Shown: positions 26,728 through 35,653, counted from the first letter of the stretch. The stretch: DNA of 64,000 nucleotides from VYFG01 sp965213885 (GCA_965213885.1 OZ243919.1:1426001-1490000); one strand, 5' to 3'. A program made the numbers and translations. Notes: generated by a model not told the origin, from the letters alone.

Positions 26728-27879
26728 CTAACGCGTGAGCACCACGCTGGCCTCGGGCACCCAGCCGATGTAAACCGTCTCGTCCCAGTCGGCGACATGC
26801 CGCCCGTCCCGGGGACGACGCAGGTTCGGATGGGTTATGTCCAGAAGCATCTCCGGATTGATCCGGATGCGGTAGGTGGAACTATCTCCATAATAACCGA
26901 TGTCCTCCACACTGCCCCGGATCATGTTCAGGTTGCTGTCATCGAACGGCTCTGTTGCAATCCGCATTTTCTCCGGTCGAACCGCCACCCATACACGCAT
27001 ACCTTCCCTGAGCGATGCGGTGTGCTCCGCCTTGAGGGCATCCGGCAGACCTTCCACTTCAATGGTTGCGATATTCCCCGAATGGCCGGTCACCCGACCT
27101 TCGAACATGTTGGCCGAACCGATGAAGTCGGCTACGAACCGTGATTCCGGGAATTCGTATATTTCCGTCGGCGTCCCGATCTGTTGAAACCAGCCGTGAT
27201 CCATCACCGCAATACGGGTGGATAGGGTCATGGCTTCCTCCTGATCATGGGTGACGACGATGAAGGTGACACCCAGCTGATCCTGGATATTCATCAGTTC
27301 ATACTGGGTTTGCTCCCGCAACCGCTTGTCAAGCGCACCGAGAGGCTCGTCCAGCAGCAATACCTTGGGGTTTTTCACCAGCGAACGGGCCAGGGCCACT
27401 CGCTGTTTCTGGCCGCCGGAAAGCTGGTGCGGCTTGCGTTTCCTGAACGAGGAAAGCTCTACCATGCCCAGCATGGCATCAACTCGGGTCCGGATTTCCT
27501 CCTTCGCCACACCGTCCCGCTTCAGGCCGTAGGCGACATTCTGTTCCACCGTCATATGCGGAAACAACGCATAGGATTGGAACATCATGTTCACGGGCCG
27601 CTCATAGGGCGGAACATCCCGCATGTCCTCACCATCAATGACGATTCGACCACTTGTGGGAGATTCGAAGCCGGCAATCATTCGCAACAGCGTAGTCTTG
27701 CCGCAGCCGGAACCGCCGAGAAGGGCAAAGAGTTCCCCCTTGTAGATATCCAGATCCACGTTGTCCACCGCCACAAATGCGCCGAACTGCTTGGTTACGC
27801 CCTGGATGCGGATAAAGGGTTTCTCCTCGGGGTCCAGCCAGGGCCGGTGGGACAGGGTATGATGGGATTCAGTGGTCAC
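26728..27879 (-). CDS. potG: PotG-type polyamine ABC transporter ATPase
   Basis: I chose the GTG at 27879 because AAAGGGGGG lies just before it and the preceding in-frame codons (to 27945) look non-homologous; the product is 383 residues. Walker A is GGSGCGKTTLLRMIAG, the Q-loop follows in MMFQSYALFPHM, the signature is LSGGQKQRVALARSL, Walker B is VLLLDEPLGALD, and the switch histidine is VVTHDQEEAMTLS. A C-terminal TOBE-like domain (VRPEKMRI) completes the CUT1/polyamine-type ATPase. It powers import through PotHI. Confidence 0.93.
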   Translation of the reverse strand: MTTESHHTLSHRPWLDPEEKPFIRIQGVTKQFGAFVAVDNVDLDIYKGELFALLGGSGCGKTTLLRMIAGFESPTSGRIVIDGEDMRDVPPYERPVNMMFQSYALFPHMTVEQNVAYGLKRDGVAKEEIRTRVDAMLGMVELSSFRKRKPHQLSGGQKQRVALARSLVKNPKVLLLDEPLGALDKRLREQTQYELMNIQDQLGVTFIVVTHDQEEAMTLSTRIAVMDHGWFQQIGTPTEIYEFPESRFVADFIGSANMFEGRVTGHSGNIATIEVEGLPDALKAEHTASLREGMRVWVAVRPEKMRIATEPFDDSNLNMIRGSVEDIGYYGDSSTYRIRINPEMLLDITHPNLRRPRDGRHVADWDETVYIGWVPEASVVLTR

Positions 27880-27978
27880 GTGCCCCCCTTTCAGGATGCG
27901 GAAATGAGGGTTTCCGGGAGTCCAGTGCGGCGCGCCCCAGTGCACGCCACACTGTTTTCAACTCCTGCTGCAGGCAAA

Positions 27979-29124
27979 TCAGTTGCCGGACTTGAAGTTG
28001 GTCCAGGTCCGGGTCCTGACACGTTCGATACGCGGCGGCACCGGCTTCAATGAATACATCATCTCCACCGACTCCTTGGATGGATAGGCCGCTGAACTGC
28101 TGGTCACCTCTTCGTCCACCAGTGAAAAGGCATCGGCGTTTGCGGTTGCGTACCAGGTGTAGTTGCTGTCCGCGGCAGCCACATCGGGGCGCATCATGTA
28201 ATTGAGGAACAGATGGGCGTTCTCCACGTTCTTGGCGTCCGCGGGAATCACCCAGCCATCCACCCAGACGTTGGCAGCCCCGTCACCCTCCGGCAGGAAA
28301 AAGTCCAGCACCACGCCGGTATTGGCCTCTACCGCACCGGACATGGCCAGGAGGCCGTCCGGTCCCCAGGTCACCGCCACACAGAACTCCTTCTGGGGCA
28401 TACGCTGATAGGCATAGTTGTCGAAGGTCTTGATGTAGGGGCGGACCTTGAGAAGCATTTCTTCCGCCTTGGCGTAGTCATCGGGATTGGTGGAGGAAGG
28501 ATCCAGTCCCAGATAGGCCAGAGCCATAGGGACAACGTCGGTCGGAGAATCGAGGAACGATACGCCGCACTTGGCCAGTTTCTCCATGTTTTCCGGCTTG
28601 AAGATCAGGTCCATCGAGCCGATTGGTGCGTCAGGGAACACCTCCCGGACGTATTCCTCGTTATAGGTCACACCGTGGGTGCCCCACATGTAAGGAACCA
28701 TGTACTGATTCCCCGGGTCCTTCTCGGACGAAAGGGAATCCAGAACATCCTTGCGCATGTGCTTGAAATTATCCAGTTTGGACTTGTCTAGGGGCTGGAG
28801 AATCTCGGCGGGAATCATCCGTGCAACCGGGGTACTGGAATGGCTGACCACGTCATAGCCTGAGTTGCCTGCCAAGAGTTTCGAGTCAATGGACTCCACC
28901 GAGTCGTAGGTGTCGTAGGTGACCTTGATGTTGTACTCCTTTTCAAAGTTGGCAATGGTCTCCTCGCCGATATACTCTGCCCAGTTGGTAACAAACAGTT
29001 CCCCTTCCGCCAGGGCCATGTTGCCGGCCAGCAGGATACTCAAGGCACTCCCCAGCATGATGGACTTTCTCGGGCCGGTGTTGGGGTTACTTTCAATTAT
29101 TTGATTCAGGCTCTTCATGGACAT
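27979..29124 (-). CDS. potF: PotF-type periplasmic polyamine-binding protein
   Basis: The start at 29124 is preceded by GAGGTGACA and gives 381 residues with a signal peptide ending NMALA-EGELFVTNWAEYIG. The in-frame extension to 29292 is rejected because it would bury the signal. WAEYIGEETIANFEKEYNIK, then YMWGTHGVTYNEEYVREVFP and the AAAD segment match the PotD/PotF group. The WAEYI stretch contributes to amine binding in the family. Putrescine is the family default, but spermidine or another amine cannot be excluded. It is the first gene of potFGHI and is divergent from the SCO1-type gene. Confidence 0.92.
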   Translation of the reverse strand: MSMKSLNQIIESNPNTGPRKSIMLGSALSILLAGNMALAEGELFVTNWAEYIGEETIANFEKEYNIKVTYDTYDSVESIDSKLLAGNSGYDVVSHSSTPVARMIPAEILQPLDKSKLDNFKHMRKDVLDSLSSEKDPGNQYMVPYMWGTHGVTYNEEYVREVFPDAPIGSMDLIFKPENMEKLAKCGVSFLDSPTDVVPMALAYLGLDPSSTNPDDYAKAEEMLLKVRPYIKTFDNYAYQRMPQKEFCVAVTWGPDGLLAMSGAVEANTGVVLDFFLPEGDGAANVWVDGWVIPADAKNVENAHLFLNYMMRPDVAAADSNYTWYATANADAFSLVDEEVTSSSAAYPSKESVEMMYSLKPVPPRIERVRTRTWTNFKSGN

Positions 29125-29221
29125 TGTCACCTCGGGACCTATGTAAAGTACGAGGCAGTATAATTCGATCATTGTCAGTTTTCTATATCGACAGCCCATT
29201 CCTTCTCTCAGGGATTCGACC

Positions 29222-29872
29222 TTGAAACCGCGCCGCTGGAAATTGATTGCAGCCTGCCTGCTGGCCATGTCGGCGGGTATCCTGACAGCCACCTGGGAAG
29301 ATGGGCTGACCTGGCTCCGGCAAGCCCCACCCCAGGTTCAGGGATTTTTCTGGCCGGAGCAGAAGACGCTGATCCCGTTCGAGATGGTTGATCACCGGCA
29401 CGAGCCCTTTACCCTTGAGGATCTGGAAGGCCAATGGACTCTCATGTTCTTCGGTTACACATACTGTCCGGACATCTGCCCGGTGACCATGTCGGTGCTG
29501 AGGGAGGCAATGGTGTCCTACCATGATCGGGCACCCAAGCCGCTGTCCGATCTGCAGGTGGCCTTCGTATCCGTGGATGGGGAGCGCGATACGCCGGACC
29601 ACCTTGCCGCCTATATCCGATTCTATGACGATCGCTGGATTGCAGCGTCAGGCAGCCGGGAGCAGGTGGACAGCCTGGCGGTGCAATTAGGTGTTCCCTA
29701 TGAAATCGGCAAGCACGAGCCGGGGGCACTCAACTACCTGGTCTCGCACCCGGGAAGCCTGTTCCTTGTGAGCCCGGACACGAGGCTCGCGGCGCTTTTG
29801 CAGCCCCCGCTGGATGCCGAGGGGGTGGTGGACGACCTGATTGCGATTCGCCGTTTCATGGCCCAGGGCTGA
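29222..29872 (+). CDS. SCO1/SenC/PrrC-family copper chaperone-like thioredoxin-fold protein
   Basis: The 216-residue protein is anchored by an N-terminal hydrophobic segment (WKLIAACLLAMSAGILTA). It has the copper/redox motif C-x3-C in FFGYTYCPDICPVTM (about 80-93) and the conserved distal histidine in YLVSHPGSLFLVSPD. These residues bind Cu in the assembly of the cytochrome c oxidase CuA site. It starts at TTG, since the first ATG lies inside the hydrophobic segment. No oxidase genes are adjacent, so its target may lie elsewhere in the genome. Its 3' end overlaps the convergent tadA end by 17 bases. Confidence 0.88.
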   Translation: MKPRRWKLIAACLLAMSAGILTATWEDGLTWLRQAPPQVQGFFWPEQKTLIPFEMVDHRHEPFTLEDLEGQWTLMFFGYTYCPDICPVTMSVLREAMVSYHDRAPKPLSDLQVAFVSVDGERDTPDHLAAYIRFYDDRWIAASGSREQVDSLAVQLGVPYEIGKHEPGALNYLVSHPGSLFLVSPDTRLAALLQPPLDAEGVVDDLIAIRRFMAQG

Positions 29873-30350
29873 CAGTCCCCGGGGTATCCGAGGCATTCCT
29901 CCTCGCAGCGAAAAATTCATCCAGCAGTGCTGCAGCCTCCTTGCGCAACACGCCGGAGGTGATTTGCGTGCGATGATTGGCAAACGGTGAATCGAGAAGA
30001 TTCAGCGCACTGCCCGCAGCGCCCCAGCGCGGATCCGGAGTCGCATATACAAGACGCGCGATGCGGGCATGCAGCAAGGCCCCCGCGCACATGATACAGG
30101 GTTCCAGCGTGACATAGAGATCGGCACCCTGGAGCCGGTAATTTCCCATGCGGATCGCGGCATCCCGCAGGGCGTTGATCTCGGCGTGGGCGGTGGGATC
30201 GTGGCCGGAAACGGGGCGGTTGTGACCCCGACCGATCACCTCACCCTCCAGAATCACGACCGCCCCGACCGGCACTTCACCTTCGGATCTGGCCCTGCCG
30301 GCTTCCTCCAGGGCCATGCCCATGAATTCCTTGTCCCGCTGCTCACTCAT
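29856..30350 (-). CDS. tadA: tRNA-specific adenosine deaminase
   Basis: It converts A34 to inosine in tRNA-Arg(ACG). From the ATG at 30350 the protein is 164 residues, starting MSEQRDKEFMGMALEEAGRA. The zinc deaminase motifs are HAEINAL (H and catalytic E) and EPCIMCAGALLHARI (two cysteines), followed by TPDPRWGAAGSALNLLDS, a TadA-specific loop. The open frame upstream to 30533 is not conserved. In many gammaproteobacteria tadA lies close downstream of guaA; here about 3.7 kb of foreign-looking genes intervene. Confidence 0.95.
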   Translation of the reverse strand: MSEQRDKEFMGMALEEAGRARSEGEVPVGAVVILEGEVIGRGHNRPVSGHDPTAHAEINALRDAAIRMGNYRLQGADLYVTLEPCIMCAGALLHARIARLVYATPDPRWGAAGSALNLLDSPFANHRTQITSGVLRKEAAALLDEFFAARRNASDTPGTVSPGP

Positions 30351-30663
30351 CTGGAGTCTGCGATTCCAGTCGATTTCGATTGTCCGAAGAGAATATCCAT
30401 CGCAGTATTCGAAGTACCTGATTCCGAAAAGCCCCAGGGGAGCCAACTGATGGCGATCCACCCTGACTTCGTGCCTTCCGGGTTCACCGGGTAGCAGTCC
30501 GGGCAGTGTGCAAAATAGCGGTGGCCATGGCATTCCACCTTCGACCGCACCCGGAACTTTGTGCTGTTCTTCAAAGGCTCCTCTTATTCATATCACTTCT
30601 CCAGGTTAGCTTTGCGATCATTAGCCGAAATTACGCTCTCACACCGCATGCCTGGAGAACCGG

Positions 30664-30704
30664 TTGACTTATCGGATCTCTAAACATATGCTTAGGCATA
30701 TGCC
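30664..30704 (+). promoter_or_regulatory. vapBC promoter with overlapping palindromic operator
   Basis: TTGACT (30664-30669), a 17-base spacer and TATGCT (30687-30692) make a good promoter. The inverted repeat CATATGC-TTAG-GCATATG (30685-30702), including the perfect 10-mer GGCATATGCC (30695-30704), covers the -10 box and start site. VapB-type antitoxins bind such palindromes to repress their own operon. The position also argues against translation starting before 30727. Confidence 0.6.
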
Positions 30705-30726
30705 TTATAAACCGCCAGATATTCGA

Positions 30727-30969
30727 ATGTCAACTGCGGAGCGCCGCGTACGCCTCTTTCGCAACGGGCGTAACCAGGCTCTACGCATCCCCCGCGAGTT
30801 TGAGTTGGAAGGTGAAGAAGCACTCATCCACAAGGAGGGAGATCGGCTGATCGTGGAGCCAATTCGTAAAGGAAGGTTTCTGGCGCTACTAGCTTCTCTG
30901 GATCCCCTGACTGAACCCTTCCCCGATATTGATGATGACCTGCCTCCACTGGATGACGTACTGCTATGA
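30727..30969 (+). CDS. vapB: VapB-type antitoxin (AbrB/SpoVT fold)
   Basis: The 80-residue protein starts MSTAERRVRLFRNGRNQALR, followed by IPREFELEGEEALIHKEGDR. This is the swapped-hairpin AbrB-type DNA-binding domain of VapB antitoxins. The acidic Pro-rich C-terminus (DIDDDLPPLDDVLL) is the kind of segment that wraps the toxin. Earlier in-frame starts at 30664 and 30700 lie on the predicted promoter and operator and are rejected. Its stop overlaps the vapC start (ATGA), the usual coupling in this module. Confidence 0.9.
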   Translation: MSTAERRVRLFRNGRNQALRIPREFELEGEEALIHKEGDRLIVEPIRKGRFLALLASLDPLTEPFPDIDDDLPPLDDVLL

Positions 30970-31379
30970 ATGGATTGCTGGCGTATATGCTGGACACCAA
31001 CATCCTGTCTGATCTTGTCCGCAATCCACAAGGCACAATAGCAACACAGATCACCAAGGCAGGTGAGAATACTGTTTGCACCAGCATCATCGCAGCCGCA
31101 GAACTCCGCTATGGTGCAATCCAGTCAAACTCTGCAACACTTGCAGAACGTATTGACCTGATCCTCTCGGCACTGGAAATCCTGCCACTAGAAACACCCG
31201 CCGACCGCCATTACGCTTCATTACGCCACCACCTTACACATCAGGGAACACCCATTGGGCCAAATGATCTACTGATTGCTGCACATGCTCTCGCAAATGA
31301 CCTTACAGTGATCACTGCCAATGTCGGAGAATTCTCCCGGGTACCGGGGCTGAAAGTGGAGAACTGGCTACAGGTATAG
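30966..31379 (+). CDS. vapC: VapC-type PIN-domain RNase toxin
   Basis: The 137-residue protein carries the PIN acidic residues: D in YMLDTNILSDLVR (about residue 10), E in SIIAAAELRYGA, D in IGPNDLLIAAHAL and the ITANVGEFSRVPGLKVENW end. VapC toxins cut tRNA (often initiator tRNA) or rRNA when the antitoxin is lost. It overlaps vapB by four bases. It lies in the block inserted between tadA and guaA and may stabilise it. Confidence 0.93.
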   Translation: MNGLLAYMLDTNILSDLVRNPQGTIATQITKAGENTVCTSIIAAAELRYGAIQSNSATLAERIDLILSALEILPLETPADRHYASLRHHLTHQGTPIGPNDLLIAAHALANDLTVITANVGEFSRVPGLKVENWLQV

Positions 31380-31414
31380 TCTGCAACGCCTGTAAAATCC
31401 ATTCCGGTCGAAAG

Positions 31415-31722
31415 TTACTTACCTACCATCGCCAACTCATATCGCGTTGTTCTACCACCACCTGGTAACTGAATGATTATACCCTTGGCAACCAGGTCAG
31501 AAAGATCATGGCTGGCAGTTCGATTGGGGCATTTGGTGATGGCTTCATATTTCTGGTTGTAATTCCACCTGCAAAGCCCTTTCGTCCTTCAGCAAAAACC
31601 CGTGACACCATCCTGGCCTGCCGGTCGTTCAGCTGGTCGCCATAGACTTCATGGAAACGTGTCTTGGCCAGTACAAAACCCACTTCTTCCCTGGCAATTT
31701 CCTGTGCCTTGATTTTACTCCC
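31415..31722 (-). pseudogene. Fic-family protein C-terminal remnant, frameshifted
   Basis: Leftward from about 31722 the frame reads REEVGFVLAKTRFHEVYGDQ, then LNDRQARMVSRVFAEGRKGF and GGITTRN. After a frameshift near 31550 it continues YEAITKCPNRTASHDLSDLV, AKGIIIQLPGGGRTTRYEL and ends at a TAA at 31417-31415. This is the winged-helix tail found at the C-terminus of many Fic/DUF4172 AMP-transferases (LN-RQ, F-GG-TT-KY, A-T-RDL-LV-KGI). The catalytic Fic domain is missing, and the fragment abuts the arsJ stop. It is a dead gene and marks rearrangement. Confidence 0.75.
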
Positions 31723-32926
31723 TGGCAGTAGATTGGACAGAAGGAAGCGCAAAGGAAAGAATGGCAGCAGCCAACACGAAACTCGATGACAGCCACAGAC
31801 AGCCCTCCAGTCCATACGTCTGGTAAACCAAGCCGGACAATACGGTGCCAGCCAGTCGCCCACCGGCATTGGCCATGTAGTAAAAACCGACGTTCATCGA
31901 GACCTTGTCATGATCGGAATAGGCCAGGATCAGGTAGGAGTGCACCGCCGAATTGATCGCAAAGAAAATACCGAACAGAATCAATCCAGCAACCAACACA
32001 GTTTCAATTGGCCAGCCCTGCTGCATGGCAATGACAATACCAGCTGGAAGTACCGCCAGCACAAACGCCAGGAATCTTGCAGTTCCCCCACCTGGCCCCT
32101 GTCCATGATGACTGCGCCGAAACAGTTTTGGTGCTGACGCTTGTACAAACCCGTAGCCGATTACCCAGGCTGCCATAAAAGTACCCACGCCGGTCACCGA
32201 CCAGCCAGCTACTTCCACCAGAAATACCGGCAAGGCCACGACAAACCATACATCGCGTGAACCAAACAGGAAAAAACGCGCTGCCGACAGCCAATTAATC
32301 GCGGGCACTTTGGAAAACATCTGGGTAAAATTCGGTTTGGACGTCATCTTGCCAACACCCGAAGGCAGCATGACTGCAGTAATAATCAGCACGACAAACA
32401 GCATGCCTGTCAACACAATCAAAGCACCACGAAAGCCGATCCATTCAAGCAATGCAGCACCCACGAAAAAACCACCACCCTTGAGTGCGTTTTTAGAACC
32501 GGTCAGAACGGCCACCCATTTAAACAGCTTTGACTGACCACCATTGCCGGCAATGAGTTTTACCGAGGCCTTGGCAGACATCTTGTTCAGATCCTTAGCA
32601 ATGCCGGACAAGGCCTGTGCCGCCATCACATAGGCCACCGACAACCAGGCATCCGGAACGGTAAGCATCGCTAGCGCTACCACTTGCATCCCCATCCCGA
32701 TGTTCATCGTCAGGTTCAGGCCGATGCGCGCCCCGAGCCAACCGCCAACCAGATTGGTGACGATGCCGAAGAATTCGTAAAACAGAAACAGCATAGCCAC
32801 TTCGAAGGGTGAATAACCCAGCAGGTGAAAATACAACACCACCAGCATGCGTATGGCGCCGTCGGTCACGGTGAAGGCCCAGTAGCCACCCGTTACAATC
32901 AGGTAATGACGAATAGACTGTTGCAT
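31715..32926 (-). CDS. arsJ: ArsJ organoarsenical efflux MFS transporter
   Basis: The 403-residue protein has about 11-12 hydrophobic segments. It begins QQSIRHYLIVTGGYWAFTVT, the ArsJ start, then DGAIRMLVVLYFHLLGYSPF, ALSGIAKDLNKMSAKASVKL and VGFYYMANAGGRLAGTVLSG. ArsJ exports 1-arseno-3-phosphoglycerate, the unstable product made when GAPDH uses arsenate. The GAPDH gene lies 13 bases upstream on the same strand, the standard two-gene arrangement. Its 3' end overlaps the Fic remnant. Base composition is lower in GC than the surrounding core genes. Confidence 0.93.
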   Translation of the reverse strand: MQQSIRHYLIVTGGYWAFTVTDGAIRMLVVLYFHLLGYSPFEVAMLFLFYEFFGIVTNLVGGWLGARIGLNLTMNIGMGMQVVALAMLTVPDAWLSVAYVMAAQALSGIAKDLNKMSAKASVKLIAGNGGQSKLFKWVAVLTGSKNALKGGGFFVGAALLEWIGFRGALIVLTGMLFVVLIITAVMLPSGVGKMTSKPNFTQMFSKVPAINWLSAARFFLFGSRDVWFVVALPVFLVEVAGWSVTGVGTFMAAWVIGYGFVQASAPKLFRRSHHGQGPGGGTARFLAFVLAVLPAGIVIAMQQGWPIETVLVAGLILFGIFFAINSAVHSYLILAYSDHDKVSMNVGFYYMANAGGRLAGTVLSGLVYQTYGLEGCLWLSSSFVLAAAILSFALPSVQSTARE

Positions 32927-32939
32927 GATGCGCGACTGT

Positions 32940-33941
32940 TTATAATTTGCTGGCAGTCATGACCGCAATATCCATCATCCTGTTCACATAGCCCCACTCG
33001 TTGTCGTACCAAGCATAGACCTTGACCTGGGTGTCATCGATCACCATGGTGGACAGTGCATCCACAATTGAGGAGCGTGGATCATTCAGGTAATCCACCG
33101 ACACCAGAGGCCGCTCTTCGTAACCGAGAATCCCCTTCAGCTCACCCTCGGCCGCCGCCTTGAAATAGCCGTTGACCTCTTCAGCTGCTACTGGCCGTGC
33201 CGCCTCGAACACGAAGTCCGTGAGAGACGCATTGAGCAGTGGAACACGCACAGCATGACCGTTCAACTTGCCGGTCAATTCCGGAAAGATTCTGGTGATG
33301 GCTCGTGCCGATCCGGTGGTGGTTGGGATCAGTGACTGGCCGCAGGCACGAGCCCGGCGCAGGTCCTTGTGACCTGTGTCGACAATGGCCTGGGTGTTGG
33401 TAATGTCATGGATGGTGGTCATGCAACCATGCACGATACCGATCTTCTCGTGTACTACCTTGACTACGGGTGCCAGACAGTTGGTGGTACAGGAGGCCGC
33501 TGTCAACAAGTGGTGCTCGGCTGGATCGTACAAGTGGTCATTGATACCGTAGACGATATTTAGCGCGCCCTCGGTCGGTGCCGCCACGATGATCTTATTC
33601 ACCCCCTGATCGAAATAGGTCTGTAGTGTCTCCGGCTTCTTGTGGTGTTTTCCGGTCGCCTCAATCACGATGTCGCAACCCGACCAGTCAGTTTCGACGA
33701 TGTTCGCATTACGGCTGTAGGCGACCGGCTGGCCACCAATGGACATGACGTCTCCATCGGCACTGCACTCTTCGGCCCAGATTCCATGCACCGAGTCGAA
33801 CTTGAGCAGGTGTGCCGAACCGGTTGCATCGGTGGCGATCTCGTTCACCTGGGTAACGGCAATATCTTCCCTCCCCCAACCGGCGCGCAATCCCAAACGG
33901 CCCATGCGGCCGAATCCATTGATACCGATCTTTACCGTCAT
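32940..33941 (-). CDS. ArsJ-associated glyceraldehyde-3-phosphate dehydrogenase
   Basis: This 333-residue GAPDH has the NAD-binding start KIGINGFGRMGRLGLRAGW, the catalytic ASCTTNCLAPVV cysteine, HDITNTQAIVDTGHKDLRRA and the YDNEWGYVNRM end. In the ArsJ module this enzyme converts glyceraldehyde 3-phosphate plus arsenate to 1-arseno-3-phosphoglycerate, which ArsJ expels. An AGGGGAGA ribosome-binding site precedes the ATG. No ArsR gene is adjacent; the nearest ArsR-type HTH is 3.5 kb away and fused to a methyltransferase. Confidence 0.92.
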   Translation of the reverse strand: MTVKIGINGFGRMGRLGLRAGWGREDIAVTQVNEIATDATGSAHLLKFDSVHGIWAEECSADGDVMSIGGQPVAYSRNANIVETDWSGCDIVIEATGKHHKKPETLQTYFDQGVNKIIVAAPTEGALNIVYGINDHLYDPAEHHLLTAASCTTNCLAPVVKVVHEKIGIVHGCMTTIHDITNTQAIVDTGHKDLRRARACGQSLIPTTTGSARAITRIFPELTGKLNGHAVRVPLLNASLTDFVFEAARPVAAEEVNGYFKAAAEGELKGILGYEERPLVSVDYLNDPRSSIVDALSTMVIDDTQVKVYAWYDNEWGYVNRMMDIAVMTASKL

Positions 33942-34093
33942 TGAACTATCTCCCCTATTCTTAATGCGCTAACTCAGTAAAATGACCATTATGATAGGTG
34001 CTGCAGCATCATCTCTCCTCGCCGAATCCAGTTAATACAATCTGTTACGTGTTGTCTGATGCCCGCAGGTGCCTGCTGGTGCCAGACGTGGAA

Positions 34094-35653
34094 TCATTCC
34101 CACTCGATGGTGGCTGGCGGCTTTCCGGAAATATCGTATGTCACCCGGCTGATGCCCCGCACCTCATTGATGATTCGGCCGGATATGGTGGCCAACACAT
34201 CGTAGGGCAGCCTGGCCCAGTTGGCGGTCATGAAGTCCACGGTTTCCACCGCCCTGAGGGCGATGACGAATTCATATGCGCGGTTATCTCCCACCACCCC
34301 CACGGACCTGACCGGCAGAAACACGGCAAAAGCCTGGCTGACCTGGTCGTAAAGTCCGTTTCTGTTCAGTTCCTCCAGAAAAATGGCATCGGCCCTGCGC
34401 AAGATGTCGGCATACTCTTTTTTCACCTCACCGAGAATACGCACGCCCAGTCCGGGGCCGGGGAACGGGTGCCGTTGAACCATGCGCTCCGGCAGCCCAA
34501 GGTCAATGCCGATGCGTCGCACCTCGTCCTTGAACAGTTCCCGCAGCGGCTCAAGAAGCCGCAGATTCATGGCAGCAGGAAGACCACCCACGTTGTGGTG
34601 TGACTTGATGACCTTGGCCTTTCCGTGTTTGCTGCCCGCGGACTCGATCACGTCAGGGTAGATGGTACCCTGCGCAAGCCAGCGGGCATCCCTGAATCTG
34701 GCAGCCTCCCGCTCGAAAATCTCAACGAACAGATTGCCGATCGCCTTGCGTTTGGCTTCCGGATCCTGCACGCCAGACAGCCTGGCGAGAAACTCGGCTT
34801 CCGCATCCACCCGCTCGACATGAACACCGAGGTTCTCTTCGAATGTCTGCATGACCTGGTCCCCTTCGTGCAGGCGCAGCAGCCCGGTATCAACAAAGAT
34901 GCAGGTCAGCTGATCGCCGATGGCCTCGTGCAGCAGCGCGGCCACGACGGAGGAGTCCACGCCGCCGGAGAGTCCGAGGACGACCTCATCGTCCCCAACG
35001 ACACCACGCACATCAGCGACGATGGACTGAATGATGCTCGCCGGCACCCAGTCAGCCGCGCAGGCGCAGATGTCATGCACGAAACGGGACAGGATATCCC
35101 TTCCCTCCGCGGTATGTGTCACTTCCGGATGAAACTGCACGCCATAGAACCGGCGGCGGTCATCGGCAATGGCCGCGTAGGGGGATCCCGGACTGGTGGC
35201 CACTACCTCGAATCCCCCGGGCAGGGAGGTCACACGGTCCCCATGACTCATCCAGACATCGAGGGTGCGGCCGGCCGCACCCAGCAACCTGCAACCGCGC
35301 ACGGTCTCCATATTTGCATGCCCGTACTCACGGTGATCGGCATTTTCCACGCTGCCGCCGAGTTGAGCCACCAGGGTCTGCATGCCGTAGCAGATCCCGA
35401 GAATGGGTAGCCCGCTCAAGAACAACGGCGCCGGGGCCGATGGTGTATCCTCCTCGTAGGCCGAAGCCGGCCCGCCGGACAGTATCACCCCCTTCGGCCC
35501 GAATTCCTCGATCGCAGCATGGCCCACATCCCAGGGGTAGATTTCACAATACACCCCGAGTTCACGCACGACACGCCCGATGAGCTGGGTATACTGGGCG
35601 CCGAAATCCAGGATCAGGATTCGGTCGTGGCGCGGGTCCTGGATGCTGCGCAT
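34094..35653 (-). CDS. guaA: GMP synthase (glutamine-hydrolysing)
   Basis: The 519-residue enzyme aminates XMP to GMP. The class I amidotransferase part has HDRILILDFGAQYTQLIGRV, the nucleophile region LGICYGMQ and the triad GVQFHPEVTHT. The ATP-pyrophosphatase part has VVLGLSGGVDSSVVAALL (P-loop) and the dimerisation end ISRVTYDISGKPPATIEWE. It lies 67 bases after guaB on the same strand. Length is normal. Confidence 0.97.
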   Translation of the reverse strand: MRSIQDPRHDRILILDFGAQYTQLIGRVVRELGVYCEIYPWDVGHAAIEEFGPKGVILSGGPASAYEEDTPSAPAPLFLSGLPILGICYGMQTLVAQLGGSVENADHREYGHANMETVRGCRLLGAAGRTLDVWMSHGDRVTSLPGGFEVVATSPGSPYAAIADDRRRFYGVQFHPEVTHTAEGRDILSRFVHDICACAADWVPASIIQSIVADVRGVVGDDEVVLGLSGGVDSSVVAALLHEAIGDQLTCIFVDTGLLRLHEGDQVMQTFEENLGVHVERVDAEAEFLARLSGVQDPEAKRKAIGNLFVEIFEREAARFRDARWLAQGTIYPDVIESAGSKHGKAKVIKSHHNVGGLPAAMNLRLLEPLRELFKDEVRRIGIDLGLPERMVQRHPFPGPGLGVRILGEVKKEYADILRRADAIFLEELNRNGLYDQVSQAFAVFLPVRSVGVVGDNRAYEFVIALRAVETVDFMTANWARLPYDVLATISGRIINEVRGISRVTYDISGKPPATIEWE

